Assembly: GCF_030812855.1 (NCBI RefSeq)
Contig: NZ_JAUSTK010000014.1
Location: forward strand, 1 to 64,000
DNA from: Paenibacillus wynnii
GTDB lineage: Bacteria > Bacillota > Bacilli > Paenibacillales > Paenibacillaceae
Length of the DNA: 64,000 nt
Reading direction: 5' to 3'
Shown here: piece by piece, positions 17,665-25,343 of the stretch
Layout of the letters: every line of letters begins with the position of its first letter
How positions within the stretch are numbered: the first letter of the stretch is position 1
Translations under genes and position numbers: made by a program
Notes under the pieces: model-generated
Databases searched by the model: none
What the model saw: only the letters and a program-made list of their open reading frames with translations
Told to the model about the DNA's origin: nothing

Positions 17665-19001
17665 ATAAAAGCCAAGAACACTCCTACCTCTATAGGTTGG
17701 GGATGAATCGGCGGTTTAAGAAACCGAACATATGTGCTAATATATCCATATAACCCTTTTGAAAGGAGGTGTGTGGCATGCTGGCATCGGATCCAGATTT
17801 TGGTACACAAAAACGTGTCCATAAAGCCTATAAGTACCGAATATATCCGACAAAGGAACAACAGCAACTCATCCATCAGATGTTTGGCTGTTGCCGTTTT
17901 GTGTTCAATCATTTCTTGGGACTATGGAACAATACCTATGCGACAACAGGCAAAGGCTTATCCTACAACACCTGTGCCACACAACTTCCTGCTCTCAAAG
18001 GGCAGTTTGATTGGCTCAAAACGGTGGATAGTATCGCCTTGCAATCCGCCGTTCGACACGTGGCAGATAGCTTTGATCGGTTCTTTAAAAAACAGAATCA
18101 GGCTCCACGAAACAGACCAACGGCAACATTGCAATTAAAGAAAACAAACTTAAGCTCCCGAAGCTAGGTTGGGTTCGGTTTGCCAACTCCAGAGCCATAG
18201 AGGGACGCATCCTTTCTGCCACCGTGCGACGAAATGCGGCGGGTAAGTATTTTGCATCCATTGTCTGTGAAGTTGACATACATCCCCTGCCGCGTAACAA
18301 CAAGGCGATTGGCATAGACCTTGGACTCAAGGAGTTTGCGGTCTGCTCCGATGGATTACGAGTGGCCAACCCAAAGTGGTATCGCCACTACGAGAAGAAG
18401 TTAGCCTTCTGGCAACGCCGCATGGCTCGTCGCAGGAAAGGTGGCTCCAATTGGTTAAAAGCCAAGCAGAAGGTTGCCCAAATCCACGAGAAGATTGCGA
18501 ACGGTCGCCAGGATTTTTTGCACCAACTCACGACCAGGCTGATCCGTGAAAACCAAACGATCAGCATTGAAAATCTTCGAGTAGCCAATATGCTCAAAAA
18601 TCATAAGCTGGCGAAATCTATTGCCGATGCGTCCTGGAGCGAGTTCGAACGCCAAATTACATACAAGGCGAGTTGGTACGGGCGGACGGTTAAGATTGCG
18701 GACACCTTCGCACCCACCAGCCAAACGTGTCATGAGTGCGGCTACATCAACCAAGAAGTGAAAAACCTTTCGGTGCGGCAGTGGACCTGTCCATGTTGTG
18801 ATGCACTTCATGATCGGGATGAGAATGCTGCACACAACATCAAACAAATGTCTAAATAACAGGATTCACTCAACTGTGGGAACCACAGGGATCGCTTGGG
18901 ATTCGATTTTCCATGTTGGGAAATAGAATTATCATAACTCTGCTTCATTGGAAGCAACTACCCAAGAATCCTCCACCTCTACAGGTGGCGGGAGTGTTCA
19001 A
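17665..19001 (+). mobile_element. IS200/IS605-family TnpB-only element (IS1341 type), copy 1
   Basis: The boundaries come from aligning this copy by eye with the second copy at 38009-39389. Homology begins after the shared pentamer TTTAT (17660-17664) and ends at GTGTTCAA (to 19001), after which the flanks diverge. A left-end imperfect palindrome (ACCT-CTAT-AGGT) and a right-end hairpin (CCACCT-CTAC-AGGTGG) match the subterminal structures of this family. TTTAT fits known TnpB target-adjacent motifs in Gram-positive elements. No tnpA transposase gene lies in or beside it, so it would have to be mobilised in trans. It carries a broken tnpB gene. The right end lies 21 bases from the threonine aldolase stop. 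Confidence 0.85.
17778..18859 (+). pseudogene. tnpB: tnpB (RNA-guided nuclease family) with a 40-bp internal deletion
   Basis: From ATG 17778, behind a perfect AAAGGAGGT site, the frame reads a normal TnpB N-terminus (KAYKYRIYPTKEQQQLIHQM) as far as QNQAPR. There a 40-bp deletion relative to copy 2 (junction at about 18109/18110) shifts the frame, which stops at 18167. The remainder, in another frame to 18859, keeps RuvC Asp ([13 protein letters not shown]), Glu ([11 protein letters not shown]), the CHECG...CPCC zinc ribbon and RDENAAHNI. It cannot make a full TnpB. The A-run after codon 10 has five A here and keeps the frame, unlike copy 2. Confidence 0.88.
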
Positions 19002-19021
19002 GATATTTACGATAATCAAGC

Positions 19022-20119
19022 TTAGCGGACTTCTCTCATCTTTTTATCCAGCATATCAAAGGCTTCGCGTATCTTCTCTTTAGGCACTCCTGCATACCGG
19101 TCCCCGATACTCACCTCATAATAACAGGACGATGTCCCCTCGATTTCTCTCAACACCTGTGCCAAACCAATCCCCGTGGACTCGTATATGGCTATCAAAA
19201 TAGGGGCAAGCTTCTCTTTCGGCATTTCAAAATGAACATGGAACATATTCGATACCGGTTCTACAGGCAAGGTGGATACCGCCTCACACTGATTAAAGAA
19301 ACCAGCAAGCTCCTTGGCCTCTTTATAGTACTGCCCCATTTTATGTACTCTCTGTTTGAAATAGTAATCAGCAGCAGTTATATAAGGATACAAGCTGATT
19401 AAATCTCCGCCATGCCGCCTTTTCCAAATCTTTGATTCCTGTGTGAAATCTTCGCTGCCCGCAAGAATAGCCCCTGCAATCCCGCCGATCCCTTTATAAA
19501 AGGATACATACACGCTATCAAACAGCGCACAGATTTCCGCAGCGGTCTTCTCATAATAGGGCAGAACTTCAAAGAGCCGCGCACCGTCCAAATGCAGCAT
19601 GATCCCTTGTTCACGGCAATAAGCCGAGATCGCTTCAAGTTCTGTGTATTCAGGCAGTTGTCCACCAATCTCACGCTGAGGTAATTCGAGCAATAAACAA
19701 GCAATATCTTTATCCATGTTCATGACGTCCTCTAAATAAATCAGGCGATTCTTATCGGCAAGTAAAACAGGTTCGAGATGATGCAGTTCTTTCAAGCCAT
19801 CCTGTTCATGGATTTCCAAATGGCATAAGGGGTGGTAAGCGACCTTTTTGAGGCCTTTTCGATCACACCATATTCTTAAAGCAATCTGCTGTGCCATTGT
19901 TCCGCTAGGAAAAAATACAGCACTTTCTTTACCCAAAAACTCAGCCATTTCCCCTTGGAATCCCTCAATCAGCTCCCCCGCACCATATATATCACTATCC
20001 ATATTTTCATCCGCATCCTCAAAAGCTTCCTTTAATACTTGAATGTTTCTTTTTCCATGACCCGATAATGGATAGGTAGTTCGATTAAATGCCTCAACCA
20101 GCAATTGATATTCGTTCAT
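19022..20119 (-). CDS. Threonine aldolase / beta-eliminating lyase family PLP enzyme
   Basis: A 365-residue fold-type I PLP enzyme. The N-terminal block is ENMDSDIYGAGELIEGFQ, with FFPSGTMAQQIALRIW for cofactor phosphate binding. LHLDGARLFEVLPYY carries the Asp that contacts the pyridine nitrogen, and SFYKGIGGIAGAIL carries the Schiff-base Lys. These fit L-threonine aldolase (threonine to glycine and acetaldehyde) and related lyases of the same family. It is cytoplasmic and monocistronic. The right end of the first TnpB element lies 21 bases beyond its stop, so the insertion did not break it. Substrate specificity (L- or allo-threonine) cannot be read. Confidence 0.88.
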   Translation of the reverse strand: MNEYQLLVEAFNRTTYPLSGHGKRNIQVLKEAFEDADENMDSDIYGAGELIEGFQGEMAEFLGKESAVFFPSGTMAQQIALRIWCDRKGLKKVAYHPLCHLEIHEQDGLKELHHLEPVLLADKNRLIYLEDVMNMDKDIACLLLELPQREIGGQLPEYTELEAISAYCREQGIMLHLDGARLFEVLPYYEKTAAEICALFDSVYVSFYKGIGGIAGAILAGSEDFTQESKIWKRRHGGDLISLYPYITAADYYFKQRVHKMGQYYKEAKELAGFFNQCEAVSTLPVEPVSNMFHVHFEMPKEKLAPILIAIYESTGIGLAQVLREIEGTSSCYYEVSIGDRYAGVPKEKIREAFDMLDKKMREVR

Positions 20120-20344
20120 TCAGCCTATTGCCCCTCTCCTAATACCCATGTTTATACCTATAAAAAGTATATCATAATCCACAATATGGAGATTAGAGGT
20201 TCACCTTAACGTTATTATTCCGAATATTGACGAATTTCAAAAAATATTATGCTTCGTTGCCTAGCTGACGGTGTAAAAGTGTACAGGCTATGCTACAATA
20301 TTGGAATTGCAAAAGCAGTCATTAGGGAGGGTTATTGAAACACC

Positions 20345-20980
20345 ATGCTCATTATTGGTATCGCCGGTGGCACCGGTTCCGGAAAAACTACAGTTGCCCG
20401 TTCCGTCATTGATCGTCTTGGATCGAGTAAGGTGACTTTTATATCTCAGGATAACTATTATAAGGATCATTCTCATCTTAGTATGGCTGAACGGGGATCC
20501 ATCAATTATGATCACCCCTTTGCCTTTGATAACGAGCTATTAATTGAGCACCTCAAATGTCTAAAAGAAGGCAAACCCGCTCAGGCTCCGGTATATGACT
20601 TCACAATTCATGCCCGTTCTACTGTTGATTCGGTGAATTTAGAAGCGAATAATATCGTCATTCTCGAAGGACTTCATGTTCTTTCTGACGAAAACCTTCG
20701 GGCGCTGCTCGACATCAAGGTATTCGTGGATACGGATCCCGATGTGCGTATCCTTCGCCGGGTACTCCGGGATATCGAAGAACGCGGCCGCACGATTCAA
20801 TCGATCCACCATCAATATTTAACCACAGTTAAACCGATGCACGAAGCATTCATCGAGCCTTCCAAGAAATACGCCGATCTGATCCTTCCTGAAGGCGGTC
20901 AAAATGCAGTGGGGATTGAACTGCTTACTGTATTGACCGAAAAGTACCTGACAGGCGACCAAAAGTGGGCCGAGGTTTAA
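20345..20980 (+). CDS. udk: Uridine kinase
   Basis: A 211-residue nucleoside kinase that phosphorylates uridine and cytidine in pyrimidine salvage. It has the P-loop GGTGSGKTTVA at the N-terminus, the DNYYKDHS block and YDHPFAFDNELL typical of Udk. VYDFTIHAR is the substrate-binding segment, ILEGLHVL Walker B, and DTDPDVRILRRVLRDIEERGR the lid. Length matches bacterial Udk. GGGAGG lies 14 bases before the ATG, slightly far; no in-frame earlier start fits better. A strong hairpin follows the gene. Confidence 0.96.
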   Translation: MLIIGIAGGTGSGKTTVARSVIDRLGSSKVTFISQDNYYKDHSHLSMAERGSINYDHPFAFDNELLIEHLKCLKEGKPAQAPVYDFTIHARSTVDSVNLEANNIVILEGLHVLSDENLRALLDIKVFVDTDPDVRILRRVLRDIEERGRTIQSIHHQYLTTVKPMHEAFIEPSKKYADLILPEGGQNAVGIELLTVLTEKYLTGDQKWAEV

Positions 20981-20997
20981 ACGTTGGCATTATAAAG

Positions 20998-21041
20998 CAC
21001 CGTACTACGCAGAAGCAATTCTGCAGAGTACGGTGTTTTTG
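20998..21041 (+). terminator. Terminator after udk
   Basis: GCACCGTACT and AGTACGGTGT (about 20998-21007 and 21027-21036) form the stem. An inner GCAGAA/TTCTGC stem tops it, and T5 follows. Confidence 0.85.
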
Positions 21042-21144
21042 TGTGGAAATACAGCAGTATACATGCATAATATTCCTAAGTAACGATCAAACTACCTTTT
21101 AGCGTTCCAGTGAGCGCATTACATGACCCAGGGGGCGACAACTA

Positions 21145-21375
21145 ATGGCTAAACCGGACAATCGGGCAGATAATGTAGAACATTTGCAGCAGCATATTCA
21201 GGATACAATCGAGAACCTTCGCGAAGGGGAAGAATATTTGAACGAATTCTCCTCAGAAATCAGCAGCGGGGAACGCAATCAAATCGAAGAAAAGAATGAC
21301 CGCCGCAGAGTCAGCATCCAAGCTTTCCGCGAAGAAGTTAAAGACGAAGCAGCGCATCAACGCTCTGAAGAATAG
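21145..21375 (+). CDS. tlp: Small acid-soluble spore protein Tlp
   Basis: A 76-residue, highly charged, cysteine-free protein. The N-terminal block KPDNRADNVEHLQQHIQDTI and EAEE-like middle (REGEEYLNEF) match the Tlp family of small acid-soluble spore proteins, followed by a KNDRR/FREEVKDEAA helix. Tlp accumulates in the developing spore core and is degraded on germination. The gene stands alone between hairpins, followed by two coat-type genes. Confidence 0.85.
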   Translation: MAKPDNRADNVEHLQQHIQDTIENLREGEEYLNEFSSEISSGERNQIEEKNDRRRVSIQAFREEVKDEAAHQRSEE

Positions 21376-21398
21376 GTAAATCGTATAGCTTATATTTG

Positions 21399-21451
21399 AA
21401 CCTATAAAGCGGTCTAGTCCCGGAGAGCGGGAATGGGCCGCTTCATAGGTT
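21399..21451 (+). terminator. Terminator after tlp
   Basis: AACCTATaAAGCGG (from 21399) pairs with CCGCTTcATAGGTT (ending 21451), with an internal CCCG/CGGG stem, then TCATTTTGTT. The stem is long and stable; the U-tract is imperfect. Confidence 0.65.
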
Positions 21452-21543
21452 CATTTTGTTGATTGACATATTCTTCGGAATATATCCTCAGAATCGGAAG
21501 CAAGATATGAACCTGACCACATCACGGATAAGGAGGGTATTTG

Positions 21544-21828
21544 ATGCAAAACCAGCAGGATGAACAACAGCAGCAGCCTATTTTCTCTCAACCCCCTAAG
21601 GTTATCACCACCAAAGACACGCTATATTTAAAGGACCAGTTATCTTGGCAACTGATCGCTATGAAGAAATGCTACCATTTTGCCCGCGAATGCTCAGACT
21701 CTGATATCAGCCACGCCATTGATCGGGCCGGTCAAATGCACCAGCGTCATTACGAGATGTTGTTAAAACACCTGCAAAACGACAACACAAGCGAAATGAA
21801 GACCGTGCAGAAAAAGCTGCAACAATAG
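21544..21828 (+). CDS. Spore coat protein, CotF family (small subunit type)
   Basis: A 94-residue protein. A Gln-rich N-terminal tail is followed by a coat-F type helical segment (TKDTLYLKDQLSWQLIAMKKCYHFARECSDSDISHAIDRAGQMH, shown here only as the start of that block), ending HQRHYEMLLKHLQ. This matches the CotF/YhcQ helical pair associated with the spore coat. I start it at ATG 21544 rather than the TTG three bases earlier; AGGAGGGT precedes. It lies 19 bases before the second coat-type gene and is presumably cotranscribed in the mother cell. Confidence 0.8.
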   Translation: MQNQQDEQQQQPIFSQPPKVITTKDTLYLKDQLSWQLIAMKKCYHFARECSDSDISHAIDRAGQMHQRHYEMLLKHLQNDNTSEMKTVQKKLQQ

Positions 21829-21847
21829 AAAGGAGTGACCTGACTTT

Positions 21848-22204
21848 ATGAGTTCAAATGAAAATAAAAATGTCATCAAAAACCCAAAGCCTCCTTTTGA
21901 GCCTAAAGTAAAGGGTCCGGAGTTGAACGACCGAGATCGTGTAAATGACATTCTTGCTATGGAAAAATACTTAACCGACAGCTTTAACATCTCTGCCAGA
22001 GAAGCGAGCCATCCTGACCTTCATGATGACATCATGACCGTATTAAATGAGACCCACCAATGCCAATATGGGATGTATGAGCTAATGTTCCAGAAAGGCC
22101 ATTATAAGCTCGAGGCCGAGGAACAAAATAAGCTGGATCAAGCCTATAAGCAATTCGACAACTACTCTACGCAATTCCCTTACAGCAGTACAAATATCCA
22201 TTAA
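21848..22204 (+). CDS. Spore coat protein, CotF family
   Basis: A 118-residue protein with a proline-rich N-terminus (KNPKPPFEPKVKGPELNDRDRV). A ferritin-like helical hairpin follows: DILAMEKYLTDSFNISAREA, DIMTVLNETHQCQYGMYELMF, GHYKLEAEEQNKLDQAY. This is the coat-F domain layout. It is the second gene of a two-gene operon with the preceding coat-type gene and is followed by a strong terminator. Coat location and late sporulation expression are inferred from the family. Confidence 0.82.
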   Translation: MSSNENKNVIKNPKPPFEPKVKGPELNDRDRVNDILAMEKYLTDSFNISAREASHPDLHDDIMTVLNETHQCQYGMYELMFQKGHYKLEAEEQNKLDQAYKQFDNYSTQFPYSSTNIH

Positions 22205-22220
22205 TGCATTCACTATAATG

Positions 22221-22256
22221 AGAAAGGCATCCACCGCTAAAGGTGGGTGCCTTTCT
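22221..22256 (+). terminator. Terminator after the coat-protein pair
   Basis: 15-base arms AGAAAGGCATCCACC (22221-22235) and GGTGGGTGCCTTTCT (22242-22256), one mismatch, enclose GCTAAA and are followed by a T-rich tail. It insulates the RiPP operon that follows. Confidence 0.85.
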
Positions 22257-22366
22257 CATTTAAATACATAAATTTTGACCTTAAAAAATATCATTTTGTT
22301 TTGAATGTGTTTAATCCGGGTAAAGAGAACTATTCTTTCATTAATTTTATTTTGCTCTGTTTTTCT

Positions 22367-22420
22367 TTGTCAAAAATTTGTATAGTAGTTTATATACTGT
22401 TCTTTATAACGAAGGGAGGT
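22367..22420 (+). promoter_or_regulatory. Candidate promoter and ribosome binding site of the RiPP operon
   Basis: In an AT-rich 160-base leader, TTGTCA (22367-22372) is followed by TTATAT/TATATA at 22390-22396, giving 17-18 base spacing and a sigma-A-like promoter. AAGGGAGGT (22412-22420) is a near-perfect ribosome binding site 7 bases before the precursor ATG. The assignment is by eye. Confidence 0.5.
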
Positions 22421-22427
22421 GGAAAAT

Positions 22428-22595
22428 ATGGCTAAAAAGACCTACATCGCTCCTGCAGTTCTAGAGCAGCAAGAAATCGTCTTTGAAACGAAGATTTCTG
22501 GAAACAACGGTTTGCATAACGGTAACGACAACGGTCAAGGCAATCATGGCGGCGGACCTGACTTGGGAACCAACCCAGGCAAGGGTAATAAATAA
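22428..22595 (+). CDS. RiPP precursor peptide with lasso-type leader and Gly/Asn-rich core
   Basis: A 55-residue peptide directly behind the promoter. The leader KKTYIAPAVLEQQEIVFET carries the Y-x2-P-x2-L ... F-x-T pattern (Tyr6, Pro9, Leu12, Phe19, Thr21) that PqqD-like recognition domains bind in lasso peptide precursors of Bacillota. The putative core (residues 23-55) starts ISGNNGLHNGNDNG and ends LGTNPGKGNK; about two thirds of it is Gly or Asn. A lasso ring needs Asp/Glu at core position 7-9. Counting from a cut after T-x (residue 23), the first acid (Asp34) is at position 12. The core has no Cys, only Ser24, and Thr48 near the end. The next five genes overlap or nearly touch and supply kinase, recognition, protease and export functions. 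Confidence 0.8.
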   Translation: MAKKTYIAPAVLEQQEIVFETKISGNNGLHNGNDNGQGNHGGGPDLGTNPGKGNK

Positions 22596-22645
22596 AGCGT
22601 CATGAAAATAATAGGTAAAGTACTCAGATGAAGGCGGGGTGTCCC

Positions 22646-23785
22646 ATGGTTTATTCTTTTCTTCAACAGCTCTACATAATGAATGAATTACCAAGAGCAG
22701 ATGAGACGATGTACCGGGACGATCTCGCCTACATCGAATTACAGGGTCTCTCCCCTCTAATTTATCAATTACTTAACGATAGCGGACAACTTGAACGCAC
22801 GCCGCAGTTTTTTCAGGAACGGCTGCAGGCCGGGCGTAAAGAAGCTTTGTATCGCAATCTGCTGCTAAAAAAAGAAAGCTCGCTGCTATTTGAACGTCTG
22901 GAAGCTGCCAAGATTGGAGCTATACCTTTAAAGGGAACTCTTTTCGCCGAAACCTATCTCGGTCATTTGGGTGCCCGTTTCACTTCCGATATCGATATTC
23001 TGGTACGACCTGAAGATGTAGAGGCAACCATCGCTCTAGTGCACGAAATGGGCTATGATCTGGAAGACCCCATTAATCCGGACCATTTTCACCGCGTCTT
23101 CTATAAACAGCGAACATCAGCAAGCCTGCCCTCTATGATTGAAATTCATTGGAATCTAATCAAGAGCAGCAGCGCAAGCCTAAATACCGAAAACTTGTGG
23201 TCAGAAGCTCATTCTCTTCACCCCTATACATATATCAAACAGCTGTCGGTCAGGCATACTTTTTATACAATTTGCCTACACGGCGCCAATCACAGCATGG
23301 ACTCCGCCAAGCATTTACTGGATATTGCGCACCTGTTGTTTACACGCGGAGATGAATTGGATTATTCCGAATTATTTAAGCAAGCCCGGGAGGACTTCAC
23401 TCTAAGAAGAGTTCAAGAAGCTCTTGCTATCGTCTATGAGTTCTTTCCGTCTCTTCATACGGTCAAACCGCTGCCTTACACACCTAAGATGGGGAAGTTT
23501 GCCTCTTGGAACAACCGTTCAATCCGCAATTCCATTCATGTGGAAAATGCAGTTCATTGTTTCATATTCGCTTGGCGGACGGTAGACCGCGGAAAGTACA
23601 GAGTTAAGCTCGTTCTGAATTTAATTCTGCCCTATCCTTCACTTGCTGTGTATTCTCTTAGACAAGAGCAGAATATAACCTCCGTTAAAGCCTTGATCTA
23701 TATGAAGTTATACCGCCAGCGGATAGGCAGACTTTTCAGGTTTCTTACTAAAAGGATAGGAGTCAAAACAAATGGTGGAGCTTAA
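22646..23785 (+). CDS. Nucleotidyltransferase-family protein (NTP_transf_5 type) of the RiPP operon
   Basis: A 379-residue protein. The core motif is IPLKGTLFAETYLGHLGARF followed by TSDIDILVRPEDV, the KG...G.R..DID pattern of the nucleotidyltransferase-like family seen beside lasso and related peptide clusters (PadeN/PsmN-like). A C-terminal helical part contains LHGANHSMDSAKHLLDIAHLL. The two Asp of DID are probable metal ligands. Such proteins are thought to modify the peptide or its phosphate, but the reaction is not settled. I start at ATG 22646 (AAGGCGGGG six bases upstream) instead of ATG 22628, which has a weak site. It overlaps the next gene by 14 bases. Confidence 0.82.
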   Translation: MVYSFLQQLYIMNELPRADETMYRDDLAYIELQGLSPLIYQLLNDSGQLERTPQFFQERLQAGRKEALYRNLLLKKESSLLFERLEAAKIGAIPLKGTLFAETYLGHLGARFTSDIDILVRPEDVEATIALVHEMGYDLEDPINPDHFHRVFYKQRTSASLPSMIEIHWNLIKSSSASLNTENLWSEAHSLHPYTYIKQLSVRHTFYTICLHGANHSMDSAKHLLDIAHLLFTRGDELDYSELFKQAREDFTLRRVQEALAIVYEFFPSLHTVKPLPYTPKMGKFASWNNRSIRNSIHVENAVHCFIFAWRTVDRGKYRVKLVLNLILPYPSLAVYSLRQEQNITSVKALIYMKLYRQRIGRLFRFLTKRIGVKTNGGA

Positions 23786-24578
23786 GCTGGTTATCGCTGA
23801 GCAACGTTTGCTCACACACACTTCTGTCCCTTGGATTGCGGAATGGCTACAAGCCTTTTTCCCTATAGACGGAACTGATCCCGTTGAAATCGGGGCCGAT
23901 CCGCTAATGCCTGCAATGAATGTTCATATCCATGAGGGTGGCTCACCGTTTGAGGGGAGCTTTCATGTTGAAAAGAATAAATCTGAAGACGGCTTGCTAA
24001 TCTTTACCCGTCCGGATTATGTAATAACGGTTGATCCTTCTTTTAAAGAAGCCGAATTGACTGTGTATAATTCCTTTGCCTTGAAGCATGCCATGATGCA
24101 CCTATACAGCTTATACATCGTCCATCTCGGCTGGGGACTGCTCATTCACTCTTCCTGTGTGATCGACCAGGGCAGAGCTTTCCTGTTCTCAGGACATTCC
24201 GGCGCTGGAAAATCAACAGCCGCCCGCCTGTCCAGTCCAAGGCAGCTGCTCTCCGATGAAGCGAGCATTGTTCGAATTACAGCAGACGGAGTTTCAGTAT
24301 TCGACTCCCCGTTTCGAAGTGAACTGTTATCCGAAAGAACTCCCGGAAGCTGTTCATTGGCGGGAATATATTTGCTGAACCAATCCGAGCAGATCTACAC
24401 CCAAGCGATTGCAGACAGGGAAGCCTTTATCCGTATTCTCGACAAGGTCTTCTATTGGTCCTACGATTCCGCAGAAACAATGAAAATTATGAAGCTTACG
24501 AAGATACTAGCTGAGCAGGTAGCTTTCCACGAGCTGTATTTTCAAAAAAATAACTTATTCTGGGAGAAAATATCATGA
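23772..24578 (+). CDS. HPr-kinase-like peptide kinase of the RiPP operon
   Basis: A 268-residue protein with a HprK-type C-terminal catalytic domain. The P-loop is FSGHSGAGKSTAARL (Gly141-Thr149), with LLSDEASIV as the acidic motif downstream. The N-terminal ~115 residues lack the DRTT-like HPrK domain and instead resemble the PadeK/ThcoK-type kinases that phosphorylate the C-terminal Ser of paeninodin-like precursors. Here the precursor ends in Lys, so the acceptor is not obvious (Ser24 or Thr48 are the only core hydroxyls). The start has AGGATAGGAG upstream, inside the nucleotidyltransferase gene. The stop overlaps the next ATG (ATGA). Confidence 0.87.
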   Translation: MVELKLVIAEQRLLTHTSVPWIAEWLQAFFPIDGTDPVEIGADPLMPAMNVHIHEGGSPFEGSFHVEKNKSEDGLLIFTRPDYVITVDPSFKEAELTVYNSFALKHAMMHLYSLYIVHLGWGLLIHSSCVIDQGRAFLFSGHSGAGKSTAARLSSPRQLLSDEASIVRITADGVSVFDSPFRSELLSERTPGSCSLAGIYLLNQSEQIYTQAIADREAFIRILDKVFYWSYDSAETMKIMKLTKILAEQVAFHELYFQKNNLFWEKIS

Positions 24579-24856
24579 TCATATCCGACAAAGTAAAACG
24601 TAAGCCTGGTCTGGACTTAACGCAAATGGATGGTGAGTGGATACTGCTGGACGCAGACCTTTGTATCGTTACAAGGCTGAATGAAACAGGCGGGAGAATT
24701 ATTGAGCTTCTGGACCGGGAGCTGACTCCTGGGGAATTGGCTGAACGGCTTGCCTCGGAATATGAGATCACCCTTGAGCAGGCGCAGGCGGATCTGAAGA
24801 GATACCTTAGTACCCTGGACGAAGCAGGCCTGCTCGATAAACGTTATGAAGGCTAA
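24575..24856 (+). CDS. PqqD-like RiPP precursor recognition protein (lasso B1 type)
   Basis: A 93-residue winged-helix-like protein matching the PqqD / RRE fold. It contains the stretch DGEWILLDADLCIVTRLNET, then GGRIIELLDRELTPGELAERL and a C-terminal LSTLDEAGLLD. RRE proteins bind the leader through its YxxPxL segment and deliver it to modifying enzymes. It overlaps the kinase stop by 4 bases and the peptidase start by 11, so the stoichiometry is coupled. In lasso systems the B1 protein works with a B2 protease; here the only protease is the S26 type encoded next. Confidence 0.9.
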   Translation: MIISDKVKRKPGLDLTQMDGEWILLDADLCIVTRLNETGGRIIELLDRELTPGELAERLASEYEITLEQAQADLKRYLSTLDEAGLLDKRYEG

Positions 24857-25322
24857 TTATTATAGTGCTGCAATCTCCCGGGCCATGGATCGTCTGGGTT
24901 TTATTGAGCTCCGATCAACGGGTACAAGTATGTTTCCATTTATACAGGAGAGAGATACCTGCTTCTTTCGCTCATGCGAACCGGCGCATGTAAAACCAGG
25001 GGATGTCCTGTTATTCATCAATGATGAAGGCGCCCTTGTATGTCACCGGGTTATCAAGGTAGATAAAGAACACAATGAAGCCCCTGCCTTTATCATTTGC
25101 AAAGGAGATACGAACCTTCTTCCGGATCCACCTGTACCTTCCGGGCAAGTGATCGGCAAACTAACGCATATACGCAAAAGGTGGCTGACTTTATCCCCGG
25201 ATAACGGGTTCGGTCGACTGTGGGGCAAACTGATCATCGGTATGCCCCCTTTCGCTTATATACTTCATCGGGTCGCCAGATGGTATAGATGGCGGTCGAA
25301 TCATTTATCCACCCGGCCTTAA
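24846..25322 (+). CDS. S26-type signal-peptidase-like protease (Ser/His) of the RiPP operon
   Basis: A 158-residue protein with the GTSMFPF motif (catalytic Ser28 in the S-M-x-P signature). Where bacterial LepB has a catalytic Lys it has VCHRVIKV (His67), followed by ICKGDTNLLPDP (Lys86, Gly87, Asp88, Asp94). This Ser/His/Asp layout is that of the ER/SipW-like branch of S26 rather than LepB. There is no clear N-terminal membrane anchor; a hydrophobic stretch (GKLIIGMPPFAYIL) lies near the C-terminus. The likely role is removing the leader, in place of the transglutaminase-like B2 protease of lasso systems. It begins inside the RRE gene and ends 21 bases before the exporter. Confidence 0.82.
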   Translation: MKANYYSAAISRAMDRLGFIELRSTGTSMFPFIQERDTCFFRSCEPAHVKPGDVLLFINDEGALVCHRVIKVDKEHNEAPAFIICKGDTNLLPDPPVPSGQVIGKLTHIRKRWLTLSPDNGFGRLWGKLIIGMPPFAYILHRVARWYRWRSNHLSTRP

Positions 25323-25343
25323 GGGCCGGAGCAAGGAGCCTAT

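Noticed and set aside
17601..17912. Minus-strand frames opposite the tnpB genes (also near 37926-38260 and 38789-39274)
   Set aside because: They are antisense shadows of tnpB, repeated at both copies, with no independent support.
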